The notes beneath the pieces were generated by a model that saw only the letters and a program-made list of their open reading frames with translations, was not told the origin of the DNA and ran no database searches. Below, one piece after another: positions 8,898 through 16,342 of a stretch of DNA of 64,000 bases. A program made the position numbers and the translations under genes. Within the stretch, counting starts at the first letter, position 1. Each line of letters opens with the position of its first letter. The stretch is from NCBI RefSeq assembly GCF_004364335.1, contig NZ_SOCR01000011.1:62001-126000 (forward strand), written 5' to 3'. This DNA comes from Pseudomonas graminis (GTDB lineage Bacteria > Pseudomonadota > Gammaproteobacteria > Pseudomonadales > Pseudomonadaceae).

Positions 8898-9973
8898 GCT
8901 TGATCCTCTGGGGCCGATTCCGTCGGGGTTGATTCCCTGGGAGCGGTCGGCGCGGGATTGCGGGTGATGAACATGGCATCCCCGTAACTGAAGAAGCGGT
9001 AACCATGCTCCACCGCAGCCGCATAGGCCGCCATGGTTTCGGGGTAACCGGCGAATGCCGAGACCAGCATCAACAGCGTCGATTCCGGCAAATGGAAGTT
9101 GGTGACCAGCGCGTCGACCACATGAAAGGGTCGGCCTGGGTAGATAAAGATATCGGTGTCGCCGCTGAAGGGCTTGAGCACGCCATCGCGTGCGGCACTT
9201 TCCAGCGAACGCACGCTGGTCGTGCCCACGGCGATCACCCGACCACCGCGTGCGCGGCAGGCGGCCACGGCGTCGACCACTTCCTGAGTGACTTCCAGCC
9301 ACTCATTGTGCATGTGGTGGTCTTCAATGCGCTCAACGCGCACCGGCTGGAACGTACCCGCGCCGACGTGCAGCGTCACGAATGCGGTCTCGACGCCCTT
9401 CTCGGCAATCGCGTCCATCATGGTCCGGTCGAAATGCAGACCTGCCGTCGGCGCCGCCACCGCACCGGCGCGCTGGGCGTACACGGTCTGATAGCGCTCT
9501 CGGTCGGCATCGTCATCCGGGCGGTCTATATAAGGAGGCAACGGCATGTGCCCGACGCGTTCGAGCAACGGCAGCACCGGATCGGCAAACCGCAGCTCGA
9601 ACAACGCATCATGGCGCGCGACCATTTCGGCCTCGCCACCGCCATCGATGAGAATCGTCGAACCCGGCTTGGGCGACTTGCTGGAGCGCACATGGGCCAG
9701 CACACGGTGCCGATCGAGAACGCGCTCAACGAGGATTTCCAGCTTGCCGCCCGAGGCTTTCTGCCCGAACAGCCGCGCCGGAATTACCCGGGTGTTGTTG
9801 AAGACCATCAGATCGCCAGGGCGCAAATGCTCCAGCAAATCAGTGAATTGGCGGTGTGCCAGCGCGCCGCTTGGCCCGTCGAGGGTCAGCAAACGGCTGC
9901 TGCGTCGCTCCGCCAAAGGATGGCGAGCGATCAATGAATCCGGGAGCTCGAAGGTAAAGTCAGCGACACGCAT
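8894..9973 (-). CDS. queA: S-adenosylmethionine:tRNA ribosyltransferase-isomerase QueA
   Basis: QueA transfers and rearranges the ribosyl group of SAM onto preQ1-tRNA to give epoxyqueuosine, the step after Tgt. The 359-residue protein begins MRVADFTFELPDSLIARHPL and shows the family blocks VFNNTRVIPARLFG near 58, AAPTAGLHFD near 172 and TLHVGAGTFQPVR near 200. The C-terminal 20 or so residues are Pro/Thr/Ser-rich and less conserved. It overlaps tgt by 4 bp, so both queuosine enzymes are coupled. The tRNA-Leu gene is divergent upstream. Confidence 0.97.
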   Translation of the reverse strand: MRVADFTFELPDSLIARHPLAERRSSRLLTLDGPSGALAHRQFTDLLEHLRPGDLMVFNNTRVIPARLFGQKASGGKLEILVERVLDRHRVLAHVRSSKSPKPGSTILIDGGGEAEMVARHDALFELRFADPVLPLLERVGHMPLPPYIDRPDDDADRERYQTVYAQRAGAVAAPTAGLHFDRTMMDAIAEKGVETAFVTLHVGAGTFQPVRVERIEDHHMHNEWLEVTQEVVDAVAACRARGGRVIAVGTTSVRSLESAARDGVLKPFSGDTDIFIYPGRPFHVVDALVTNFHLPESTLLMLVSAFAGYPETMAAYAAAVEHGYRFFSYGDAMFITRNPAPTAPRESTPTESAPEDQA

Positions 9974-10081
9974 GATGGGGTTCGTCTAGCAGGGCCGGGA
10001 AGTTTAGCCGAATAAGTGAAAATTGACCATGAAACATGATTGACCAACGGTAGGCTCGTCTCTATACTTCGCCGCCATTGA

Positions 10082-10166
10082 GCCCTGATGGCGGAATTGG
10101 TAGACGCGGCGGATTCAAAATCCGTTTTCGAAAGAAGTGGGAGTTCGATTCTCCCTCGGGGCACCA
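10082..10166 (+). tRNA. tRNA-Leu (anticodon CAA)
   Basis: An 85-nt class II tRNA. The acceptor arm GCCCTGA pairs with TCGGGGC (one U-G), the D-arm contains TTGGTAGACGC, and the anticodon loop TTCAAAA puts CAA at 10116-10118. A long variable arm follows, then the T-arm GGGAGTTCGATTCTCCC and an encoded CCA (10164-10166). tRNA-Leu genes are frequent integration targets, and everything just 3' of it looks foreign. Confidence 0.95.
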
Positions 10167-10197
10167 CACAAATCCTTGTAAATCAAGGACTTAGATG

Positions 10198-10227
10198 AGG
10201 GGTAGAAAGAAATTTCTACCCCTTTTT
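10198..10227 (+). terminator. Terminator after tRNA-Leu
   Basis: AGGGGTAGAAA, loop GAAA, TTTCTACCCCT then TTTTCT. It lies 32 bp past the tRNA CCA. Confidence 0.85.
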
Positions 10228-10542
10228 CTATCCAAAAAATCTATCCTTTTCCCCTCTTTTCACCCTCATTTACGCTTCGCTCAGGCTCGCAACAGCCTGC
10301 CATTCTGGTAGTGGTTTGCACCCTTAACATCAGTGACATACCTGACAGCCTGCTTACATATCCGACCTGCCAAGCCACGCATTCGCGGCGACTTTCTAAT
10401 GCATCCAATTTGGCAAATTCACTCCCTCGCTTGATCTGCATAGACTTAACAGAAGCGAAAGCGTGGCCTTCGTCCTATCGCCCAACCACCCAACGAATGA
10501 CTATGGCAAGCTAAGGGACCAAATTGGAGTGGAGATTCCCCG
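10228..10542. other. Non-coding stretch between tRNA terminator and HEPN gene
   Basis: No convincing gene. Short frames on both strands lack ribosome sites and recognisable motifs. An integrase would be expected here beside a tRNA target, but none is present; the sequence may be the decayed island end plus the promoter of the next gene. Confidence 0.5.
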
Positions 10543-11865
10543 ATGGATCGAGTACAGGCTCACGTAGCAAGACTCATGCGCTCAATTCTTCTGAGGCCCA
10601 ACGCTGAGGACACAATGCCCGGAGCGCAGTTTTTTGCAGGGAGAGGAAAGCCGTTTACTTTCTCGGGTGGAATTGGACTCAATTGGTGGTACAGCCCAGA
10701 GACCTTCAATGCCATTGATACTGTAACAGCTCTTATCATCGAAACCGAACAGGAGTTCAAAGACTGTGATACCGAGTCCGTTGATAACATTGTCACTTCA
10801 ACATTACAGAAAGTTTGTTTAGATTCACCGCTTTTCAATGGTGACGATGTAGCTTTTGGAAGAAAGCCAAACCTTTTTGAATGTAGGGGTGCTGTATCAG
10901 TTACCGAATTCACCAAAACAATTCTGGAAGAAATCAAACAAAATCTTAGAAGCGTAATAGGGAAAAGGTGCACGATTTACCCCCTGCCCAGATTTAAAGG
11001 GCCATCTCTTTCCCTTCCTGAAGAGGGATTGCATCTAATTTCATGTAGCGATGATGCGGCTTGGAATAATTTCTCCGGAGGAGGATATATTTTTGATAGC
11101 TGGACACCAAGCTCACCGTTCACAGCCAATAGCAACTTTTCATTCAATGGCGGCTATGGGTTCAATTATGTCTTAATCGGGGAAGATTACGGAACACAAA
11201 AAGGAGCTAAATTCGCAAGTAGTTTAAAGTTCAGAATGTTTATTACTGTACTTTTCGCTCACGCTTCAGAGCTTTCGAGATACGGCTACAACAAATCAAT
11301 GGCCCAACCTTATACTTACTGCATACAACTCCCTCATGAAACTACGCCTGACAACTTATTAACTCTTAGTGATTGCGGCGCGCTCTCTCCATTTTACGCA
11401 TCAGACATTATAATTACAGAAAACTTAACCAAAAAAGTAACAGAGTGGTACGTGTCGCTTAATAAATGCCCTACCGATTATAAACAGCGTATAAAAAAAT
11501 CCGTAAACTTTTTCAATCGAGCCATGAACTCTGAAGACATTGAATCATATATCAATTATTTTATTGCACTTGACGCCCTATTTGGGCAGCGCGGTTCTGT
11601 AGAGGCGTCTATCATAGCTGGGGTGGGCAATCTCGGAATAGATGAAAAACTCAAAGAAAAAGCGTCATGGCTTTTTGATTTAAGAAATGAGCTCGTTCAT
11701 GGTGGAAGTCGATATATTTCCGAATGGCCGAAGCACCAAAGGTACACAAAGCATTTTGGAAGTAAGCCCTTGAATGATCTAAAAGAACTTGCTCAAAAGG
11801 CAATACTAAAAGCACCTTCGATATTACCAATTTCTACCGTGGGCGAAACGCCCGAACAACCTTAA
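10543..11865 (+). CDS. HEPN (Apea-like) domain protein, candidate defence RNase
   Basis: A 440-residue soluble protein that I cannot tie to a named gene. The N-terminal 300 residues show no motif I recognise. The C-terminal part (about 315-420) is helical and contains INYFIALDALFGQRGSVEAS followed by LFDLRNELVHGG, where R381-x4-H386 is the HEPN R-x(4-6)-H catalytic signature. The layout (large unknown N-terminus, C-terminal HEPN) resembles Apea-like HEPN proteins; HEPN domains are commonly metal-independent RNases in toxin and abortive-infection systems. GGAG lies 8 bp before the ATG. Base composition is far more AT-rich than the core genome, and it sits alone beside tRNA-Leu. The defence role is inference. 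Confidence 0.7.
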   Translation: MDRVQAHVARLMRSILLRPNAEDTMPGAQFFAGRGKPFTFSGGIGLNWWYSPETFNAIDTVTALIIETEQEFKDCDTESVDNIVTSTLQKVCLDSPLFNGDDVAFGRKPNLFECRGAVSVTEFTKTILEEIKQNLRSVIGKRCTIYPLPRFKGPSLSLPEEGLHLISCSDDAAWNNFSGGGYIFDSWTPSSPFTANSNFSFNGGYGFNYVLIGEDYGTQKGAKFASSLKFRMFITVLFAHASELSRYGYNKSMAQPYTYCIQLPHETTPDNLLTLSDCGALSPFYASDIIITENLTKKVTEWYVSLNKCPTDYKQRIKKSVNFFNRAMNSEDIESYINYFIALDALFGQRGSVEASIIAGVGNLGIDEKLKEKASWLFDLRNELVHGGSRYISEWPKHQRYTKHFGSKPLNDLKELAQKAILKAPSILPISTVGETPEQP

Positions 11866-12304
11866 TCTCTCTAACTGCGAGTTCTGTTTAGTTGCTATTT
11901 ATCGTTTACCTAGCTTTTGGTCAAGGCGCTTAAAGGCGCGGGGACTTGTACCCGTGTCTTTATGAGCCGAACAAGATCTTTAAATATAGCGAATCGTTCT
12001 GGGCGGCATAAATGCCGTTTGTATGGTTCAGTTTTTAAAACAGAAATAGGGTTTTTAGGCTGTTATTTTTGTCGTTCATGCAATTTAACGCCAGAACAGA
12101 TTTAATCGTCGTAAAGGACCTTTAGAACGTCAAACCTGACGCTCTGCCCTTCCCTTCAGCCTTTCAAGCGCGAAGCGCACCAGAATGGTGTGAGCTTTTG
12201 CCATTTGCCTTAACATCTCTAAGTCATTGGAAGTAAAGTGAATTTTCAATTTCACCTTTCTTAAGATTTTATTATTTATAATACTTATTTATATATATAG
12301 GAAA
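11866..12304. other. AT-rich replicon leader region without a supported gene
   Basis: Contains the palindrome CGGCATAAATGCCG (12004-12017) and a very AT-rich stretch at 12258-12300, of the kind that melts at plasmid origins. A 62-codon frame at 11917-12105 has no ribosome site or recognisable motif and is not called. Confidence 0.5.
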
Positions 12305-12370
12305 GTCGCGGTTTAGTCCTATCAAGGTCGTGTCTTGGTCCTATCGATGGTCGTGGTTTAGTCCTAAAAA
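12305..12370 (+). repeat. Three iterons upstream of repA
   Basis: Three imperfect direct copies start at 12305, 12327 and 12350 (spacing 22 and 23 bp). The shared core is GTCGYGKYTTRGTCCTA. About two helical turns between copies, an AT-rich flank on the left and a rep gene on the right is the layout of an iteron-controlled theta origin. Confidence 0.8.
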
Positions 12371-12439
12371 CTCCGCACCTTTGAGGAACCTTCTTTATCA
12401 AATCACAATGACACTTTCAGATATTTAAAGTCGGAAAAC

Positions 12440-12478
12440 TTGACAAGGCATTTTAAAATGCAACAATGAATATCCACA
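12440..12478 (+). promoter_or_regulatory. repA promoter with operator palindrome and DnaA-box-like site
   Basis: TTGACA (12440-12445) and AACAAT 16 bp further on form a plausible promoter. Between them lies the perfect 14-bp palindrome GCATTTTAAAATGC (12448-12461), well placed for autorepression by a Rep dimer. ATATCCACA at 12470-12478 differs by one base from the DnaA box TTATCCACA. Confidence 0.55.
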
Positions 12479-12493
12479 ATAAAAAAACATACC

Positions 12494-13408
12494 ATGCAAG
12501 AGTACTCAAAAGAAAAGGATTATGGATTAACTCATATCTACACCGCTGGCGGTATAATTCCAATCGTAAAGACCTTTATGAGCTTAGCTCTTTTCAGCAA
12601 AACTAGAGGCGAAACAAGAACAAAAACGAGAAAAATACAGCTAGGCGACATGAAAGACTTTCATATAGAAATGGTTAGGCTTTCATATTTTGACTACAAG
12701 GTTTTCCTAGCAATTCTCAAACTTATAGACAACAACCAAGATATAAACACAGACCAGTTTGCAGACTACATTCAAACTTTCTCTGTGGACGAAGTATATA
12801 ACCTTATAGGGCTAAAGCCCGGACTCCACAGAAAAACCGAAAAGAGAAGAACGCTTGTATCTATACTAAATACAATATCTGAAATGACGTTCGCAAAAAC
12901 AAAAGATTGGACCGTAATAAAAACAAGACCTTTCTACGAGCTAACAACACACAACCAAGACCATGAAGAAAATTACAACTTTGAACTCAAAAACTTCACA
13001 CTCAAAGTTGGATTTGAGTTTGTATGCTCCGTGAGAAAAGAAAGTAAAGAATTAAATTTCATTGGCATGATTTCAATGGCAAAGCTCAATTTGCTTGGCC
13101 CTGTTTCCGCAAACGCTTATATACACATGCTAGCTAACAGCGTCTATACAAAAATGTATTTCAACGCAATGATTTAACGCTTTGGCTTAGAATCATATAC
13201 TGAAAGAAAGCACCAAAATGAGCAGATTTACATAGCGTTTAAAAAGCTTGAGGAAGCGGCGTTAATTAAAAAAGGCTGGCAAGTACACAATAAAGGAAAC
13301 CGCCCTGAGTACATAGAATATGATTTAATAAAAGAAAGAAAATCAACCACAGAAAAAAAGCCAGAAGAATCGGAAAAATCCAAAGCATTCATTATCATTT
13401 TCGGATAA
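12494..13408 (+). pseudogene. Iteron-plasmid replication initiator RepA, interrupted by an in-frame stop
   Basis: Rep initiators bind iterons and open the plasmid origin. The first 227 codons read as a winged-helix initiator-like protein (for example IEMVRLSYFDYKVFLAILKL near 55 and RTLVSILNTISEMTFAKTKD near 119). A TAA at 13175-13177 then interrupts, but the same frame continues without another stop to TAA 13406-13408, giving a sensible Lys-rich C-terminus (FGLESYTERKHQNEQIYIAF). One base change, for example CAA to TAA, explains it. Iterons and a palindrome upstream support the Rep reading; the exact family (Rep_3-type or other) is not certain. Strongly AT-rich and clearly of plasmid origin. 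Confidence 0.72.
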
Positions 13409-13425
13409 TCCTCGAATTCAAAATA

Positions 13426-13447
13426 ACCGCCTACAAGGCGGTCTTTT
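13426..13447 (+). terminator. Terminator after repA
   Basis: ACCGCC, loop TACAA, GGCGGT then CTTTT, 18 bp after the final repA stop. Confidence 0.8.
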
Positions 13448-13456
13448 CATATACTT

Positions 13457-13473
13457 GGCATTTATAAAATGCC
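13457..13473. repeat. Palindrome GGCATTT-ATA-AAATGCC
   Basis: A 7-bp perfect inverted repeat with the same GCAT...ATGC core as 12448-12461 and 12004-12017. It lies in the gap between the repA terminator and the 3' end of the coiled-coil gene. It may be a Rep operator relic or a weak terminator. Confidence 0.55.
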
Positions 13474-13489
13474 GTCTGCATAAGGAATA

Positions 13490-14020
13490 TCAATTTTTTG
13501 GCTTTGGCTCTTTGACTGCTGGCTTTCTTTTTGAGACAAACTTCTTCAAGCTATTGTAAGCGTCAGAAACACTAAGTTTAACACTATCAGTTCGGTTGAG
13601 TATTTTCCCGCCAGAAACATCAACACCCTCACGAGCTAGACGCTCACGTATGTTATACATATAATAAACTCGCTCGCTTGGTGATAGAGACTTAAGCATA
13701 TTAAAGTTAGACTCTTTAAATTCTGCAAAAACACGCCTCATATCTTGTTGTTCCCGAGCTGTATGAGCCAACAGTGCAATAGCTTTTTCTACAGAATGTA
13801 CACGGTCCCCTAGAACTTTTTCGTTTGCTTCAATATTATCTAGCAATGACTTGTTCTGTTCTTCAAGCAGACGCTGCTGATCCTTCAAAGCCTCCACGTC
13901 TACTTTAGCATCACCGAACTCCTTATTAAGCACTGCTTTTTTTAATACCAGTTCGTTGGCTTGTTCTACAAGCTGATGGTTCTTTTTCACAATTCTCAAT
14001 CTGAGCTTGTCAATAGACAC
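13490..14020 (-). CDS. Coiled-coil protein of the plasmid remnant, probably 5'-truncated
   Basis: A 176-residue unrecognised protein. Residues about 10-100 are a charged alpha-helical coiled coil (KKNHQLVEQANELVLKKAVL, DQQRLLEEQNKSLLDNIEAN), followed by a helical segment (SPSERVYYMYNIRERLAREG) and a Lys/Pro-rich basic tail. GTG 14020 is the first available start but has no ribosome site. The frame stays open upstream to a TAG at 14076-14078, and those extra codons continue the same charged helix, so the true start was probably lost at the composition break near 14.05-14.08 kb. Plasmid coiled-coil proteins such as KfrA have this look; that is only an analogy. Confidence 0.5.
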   Translation of the reverse strand: MSIDKLRLRIVKKNHQLVEQANELVLKKAVLNKEFGDAKVDVEALKDQQRLLEEQNKSLLDNIEANEKVLGDRVHSVEKAIALLAHTAREQQDMRRVFAEFKESNFNMLKSLSPSERVYYMYNIRERLAREGVDVSGGKILNRTDSVKLSVSDAYNSLKKFVSKRKPAVKEPKPKN

Positions 14021-14048
14021 TATCTTGTTTTTAATCGAATGCTGTTGA

Positions 14049-14280
14049 GCCGCTAGCTCAATTTTTTCCTTCTTCTACCTGATGGGCTTGGGCGTCACTG
14101 ATACCCCCGCCAGCCTGGGCACGGAAATGCTCGCGTTTTCCGCTCAGCACCCCGACGCCAGCCCGCTCAAGGCACGCAAACAGTCCCAAGACAATCTGTT
14201 CACCGTTATGGCCCATGCCTTTAATTCATCACTGGCGCCGCAGATAGCCGTATGCGTCCTCTGCAAATCTGATGGCGCTC
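14049..14280 (+). pseudogene. Unrecognised GC-rich gene fragment at the island junction
   Basis: From about 14.05 kb the base composition jumps from AT-rich to GC-rich. A plus-strand frame here reads FFYLMGLGVTDTPASLGTEM and continues to HAFNSSLAPQ with normal Pseudomonas codon use, then runs into degenerate REPIN sequence. No start or family could be assigned. It looks like the C-terminal remnant of a gene cut by the junction. Confidence 0.35.
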
Positions 14281-14285
14281 AAACC

Positions 14286-14362
14286 GGCCTCTTCCCGGTT
14301 GAGGCCGGCCCTGCCAAAACATTGCGCGCACCTATCGGGACTGGCTTTAGCTTGGGATGCGT
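14286..14362. repeat. Degenerate REPIN, copy 1
   Basis: GGCCTCTTCCCGGTTGAGGC ... GGGACTGGCTTTAGCTTGGG matches the CTTCCCGGCTGAAGCCGG...CCGGCTTTAGCCGGGAA type seen intact at 52.4-52.9 and 59.1 kb, but the stems are broken by substitutions. Confidence 0.65.
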
Positions 14363-14398
14363 CGGGTGGCACGCCGCAAAATTTAGGGTGGTCGCACT

Positions 14399-14472
14399 GG
14401 CTCTTCCCGATTCAAACAGGTCCCACTGACGCAACGAGTGCGCTTATTAGGACTGCCTTTTGCCGGGAATGC
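14399..14472. repeat. Degenerate REPIN, copy 2
   Basis: GGCTCTTCCCGATTCAAACA ... GGACTGCCTTTTGCCGGGAA. The spacer before it (GTCGGGTGGCACGCCGCAAA) is the same flank that follows the intact copy at 59.2 kb, so this is a decayed composite unit. Confidence 0.6.
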
Positions 14473-14727
14473 GCCGGGTGCCATACCTCAAAACTAAAGT
14501 AGTTCAAAAGCACCTCTTTCCAGTGCTCGCGTAACCGCTCCCGTACCTAGTCGTTTTGTCTGTAGGTAATGTCTGACGAAAAGCTCAGAAGCCTCTCTAC
14601 TAGCATCAATATGTACAATGAGTATGATTGACAACGATGGCACGCAGCCAGTTTTCAAACTTCGGTGCTTCGGCTTTGCCAAATATATCGCCTCCATGAA
14701 ACACCAGCTCAAAGACGAGAACTGACT

Positions 14728-15098
14728 ATGATCACCTGCACATTGATTGAAGAACTCCGGCACCACATCGACCGCAGTGACCGTGACCACGTGTCATTGC
14801 TCGCCCGGCGCGGAAAGCTGGTTATCAGGTGGAGGCATTTAAAAAGACGACAGCAGAGGTCAAGGCTCCCTCGAGGGTTGAGGACGTGATTGCGAAAGTG
14901 TGAGCGGGCGCTGAGGAGTGCGGGACCTCAGCAGAGGTGGTGGAGAAGGTATACCGAGCAATGATTGCAGCGTTCATCGAAGAAGAGGTGTCGACTCATG
15001 CAGCATGGAAAATGCGGTATCGCGACCTAACCACCCCAGCCGCAATACCCGCCCCCATCAAAAGTCCCGCGACGTCGGCCGCAGCAAGATCTCGTTAA
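14728..15098 (+). pseudogene. Chorismate mutase (AroQ/PchB-like), frameshifted and nonsense-mutated
   Basis: Chorismate mutases of this all-helical class convert chorismate to prephenate. The first frame reads MITCTLIEELRHHIDRSDRD HVSLLARRGKLV, the typical first helix with the active-site Arg/Asp pattern. Near 14823 the reading moves to another frame giving VEAFKKTTAEVKAPSRVEDV, then an in-frame TGA at a position where an Arg is expected, then AGAEECGTSAEVVEKVYRAM and IAAFIEEEVSTHAAW. That order of blocks is what an intact protein of about 95-120 residues would show. Two lesions make function unlikely. It precedes the hcp cassette and is not obviously linked to it. Confidence 0.72.
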
Positions 15099-15215
15099 TA
15101 TCAATACTCCCGGTGGTTCGGCGCACTGGCCTTGTTGCGTAAGGAGCTCCTCACATCTACAATTTCTCAATTCTTGCCGGTACGTCAGGCAAGATGCTAC
15201 TTTGGCTAATGTGAT

Positions 15216-15240
15216 AGTTGCTTTTGAGCTAAAAGCAACT
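15216..15240. promoter_or_regulatory. Perfect 10-bp inverted repeat upstream of hcp
   Basis: AGTTGCTTTT, GAGCT, AAAAGCAACT, ending 57 bp before the hcp ATG. There is no clear U-tract after it in either direction, so it could be an operator or a leader hairpin rather than a terminator. Confidence 0.5.
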
Positions 15241-15297
15241 TATCAATGTTAAAGCGCTCTAACTAAAAAATTCATTACTCGCAAAGGGAATTCTGCA

Positions 15298-15786
15298 ATG
15301 GCATTTGACGCATATGTAAAAATTGAAGGCATTCCAGGTGAAGCACTAGACGACAAGTACAAAGACTGCATCGAGATAACTGGATATGGCTTTGGGATGC
15401 ACCAAAGCACTTCAGCTACTGCCAGTTCTTCTGGAGGCGCATCCTCAGGACGGACTTCACTCAGCGATTTCACATTTACAAAATCTTTAGATAAGGCTAG
15501 TTGCAAGATAATCGAAGCCGTATGCTCGGGAAAACACTTGAGCCAAGTAGTTCTTATGTTACACCGGGCAGGAGGTGATAAGCTCAAATATTTTGAAATT
15601 ACATTGGAGGAGGTGATTATTTCTAATTACTCGCAAAATGCTAATGATGGTGTTCCGAGTGAAACCATCAGCCTGAACTACGGAAGGATAAAAACCACTT
15701 ATACCCAGCAAAGCCGCGCCGATGGCAGTGGAGCAGGCAATGTCTCAGGTGGATGGGATCGCATCAATAACAAAATCTATTCTTGA
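15298..15786 (+). CDS. hcp: Type VI secretion tube protein Hcp (orphan copy)
   Basis: Hcp hexamers stack into the inner tube of the type VI secretion machine and chaperone small effectors in their lumen. The 162-residue protein starts MAFDAYVKIEGIPGEALDDK and shows the Hcp1 pattern: the extended loop rich in Ser/Gly at 38-50, SLSDFTFTKSLDKASCKIIE near 52, YFEITLEEVIISNYSQNAND near 98 and the final ETISLNYGRIKTTYT strand. AAGGGAA precedes the ATG. No structural T6SS genes are nearby, so this is an orphan hcp that feeds a machine encoded elsewhere. It is followed directly by an effector/immunity pair, and GC is lower than in the core. Confidence 0.93.
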   Translation: MAFDAYVKIEGIPGEALDDKYKDCIEITGYGFGMHQSTSATASSSGGASSGRTSLSDFTFTKSLDKASCKIIEAVCSGKHLSQVVLMLHRAGGDKLKYFEITLEEVIISNYSQNANDGVPSETISLNYGRIKTTYTQQSRADGSGAGNVSGGWDRINNKIYS

Positions 15787-15841
15787 TGCCAATGCTTTTT
15801 ATAGATACTCCATCAATGGCTTATATTATTAAGGATGAATA

Positions 15842-16342
15842 ATGACTAGGCCTTTTTTTGCAGCTGCCTGGGCTGCGTCGCAACAAATTTACGATCCAGT
15901 CAACTCAGGACAAAGGGTTGCGACGTTGATAGGGGGATATGTTGAAAAAAATATTAACAATTCAGAACCCTCTCAAAAATGGACTAACACCTGCGCGGTA
16001 CGCATGAGCTACATTTTAAATCATGCAGGGTTCATTATTCCAAAAATACCGGGGCAGACCGTATCTGGTGCAGATCAGCGGCAATATTTTTTTCGGGTAA
16101 AGAACTTAATCACCTTCTTGGAGGCTAAGTGGGGTAAGCCGGATGTAGTTAAATATCCTCCTTCTGGCGGCGGCGCACTGGCTGGAAAAAAGGGCGTTAT
16201 ACTTTTTGAGGTGTCCGGCTGGTATGATGCGCAAGGTCATGCGACTTTGTTTGACGGTAATACCTGCTACGATCACTGTTATTTCAATGAGCCAGGTGTC
16301 AATTACCATACAGATCAGGCAAACTTTTGGGGCTTAAGCTGA
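15842..16342 (+). CDS. tae4: Type VI amidase effector, Tae4 family
   Basis: Tae4 enzymes are NlpC/P60-like DL-endopeptidases that cut the peptide stems of peptidoglycan in the periplasm of rival Gram-negative cells. The 166-residue protein aligns by eye with Salmonella Tae4. The catalytic Cys is C51 in NTCAVRMSYILN, SGADQRQYFFRV lies near 75, the catalytic His is H133 in GHATLF, and D144 in CYDHC sits 11 residues later, as in the Salmonella enzyme. There is no signal peptide, as expected for Hcp-delivered cargo. AGGA precedes the ATG. The gene lies 55 bp after hcp and overlaps the immunity gene start by one base. Confidence 0.92.
   Translation: MTRPFFAAAWAASQQIYDPVNSGQRVATLIGGYVEKNINNSEPSQKWTNTCAVRMSYILNHAGFIIPKIPGQTVSGADQRQYFFRVKNLITFLEAKWGKPDVVKYPPSGGGALAGKKGVILFEVSGWYDAQGHATLFDGNTCYDHCYFNEPGVNYHTDQANFWGLS

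Noticed and set aside
8898..9302. N-terminal extension of tgt
   Set aside because: The added residues are translated from within queA in another frame; the ATGA overlap and ribosome site fix the tgt start at 8897.
11917..12105. 62-codon frame between the HEPN gene and the iterons
   Set aside because: No ribosome site, no family resemblance, and it includes palindromic origin-like DNA.
12305..12370. CRISPR-like direct repeats
   Set aside because: Only three degenerate copies at 22-23 bp spacing with no spacers; placement before repA fits iterons instead.
14494..14790. 98-codon minus-strand frame
   Set aside because: No motif or ribosome site, and it overlaps the chorismate-mutase remnant on the other strand.
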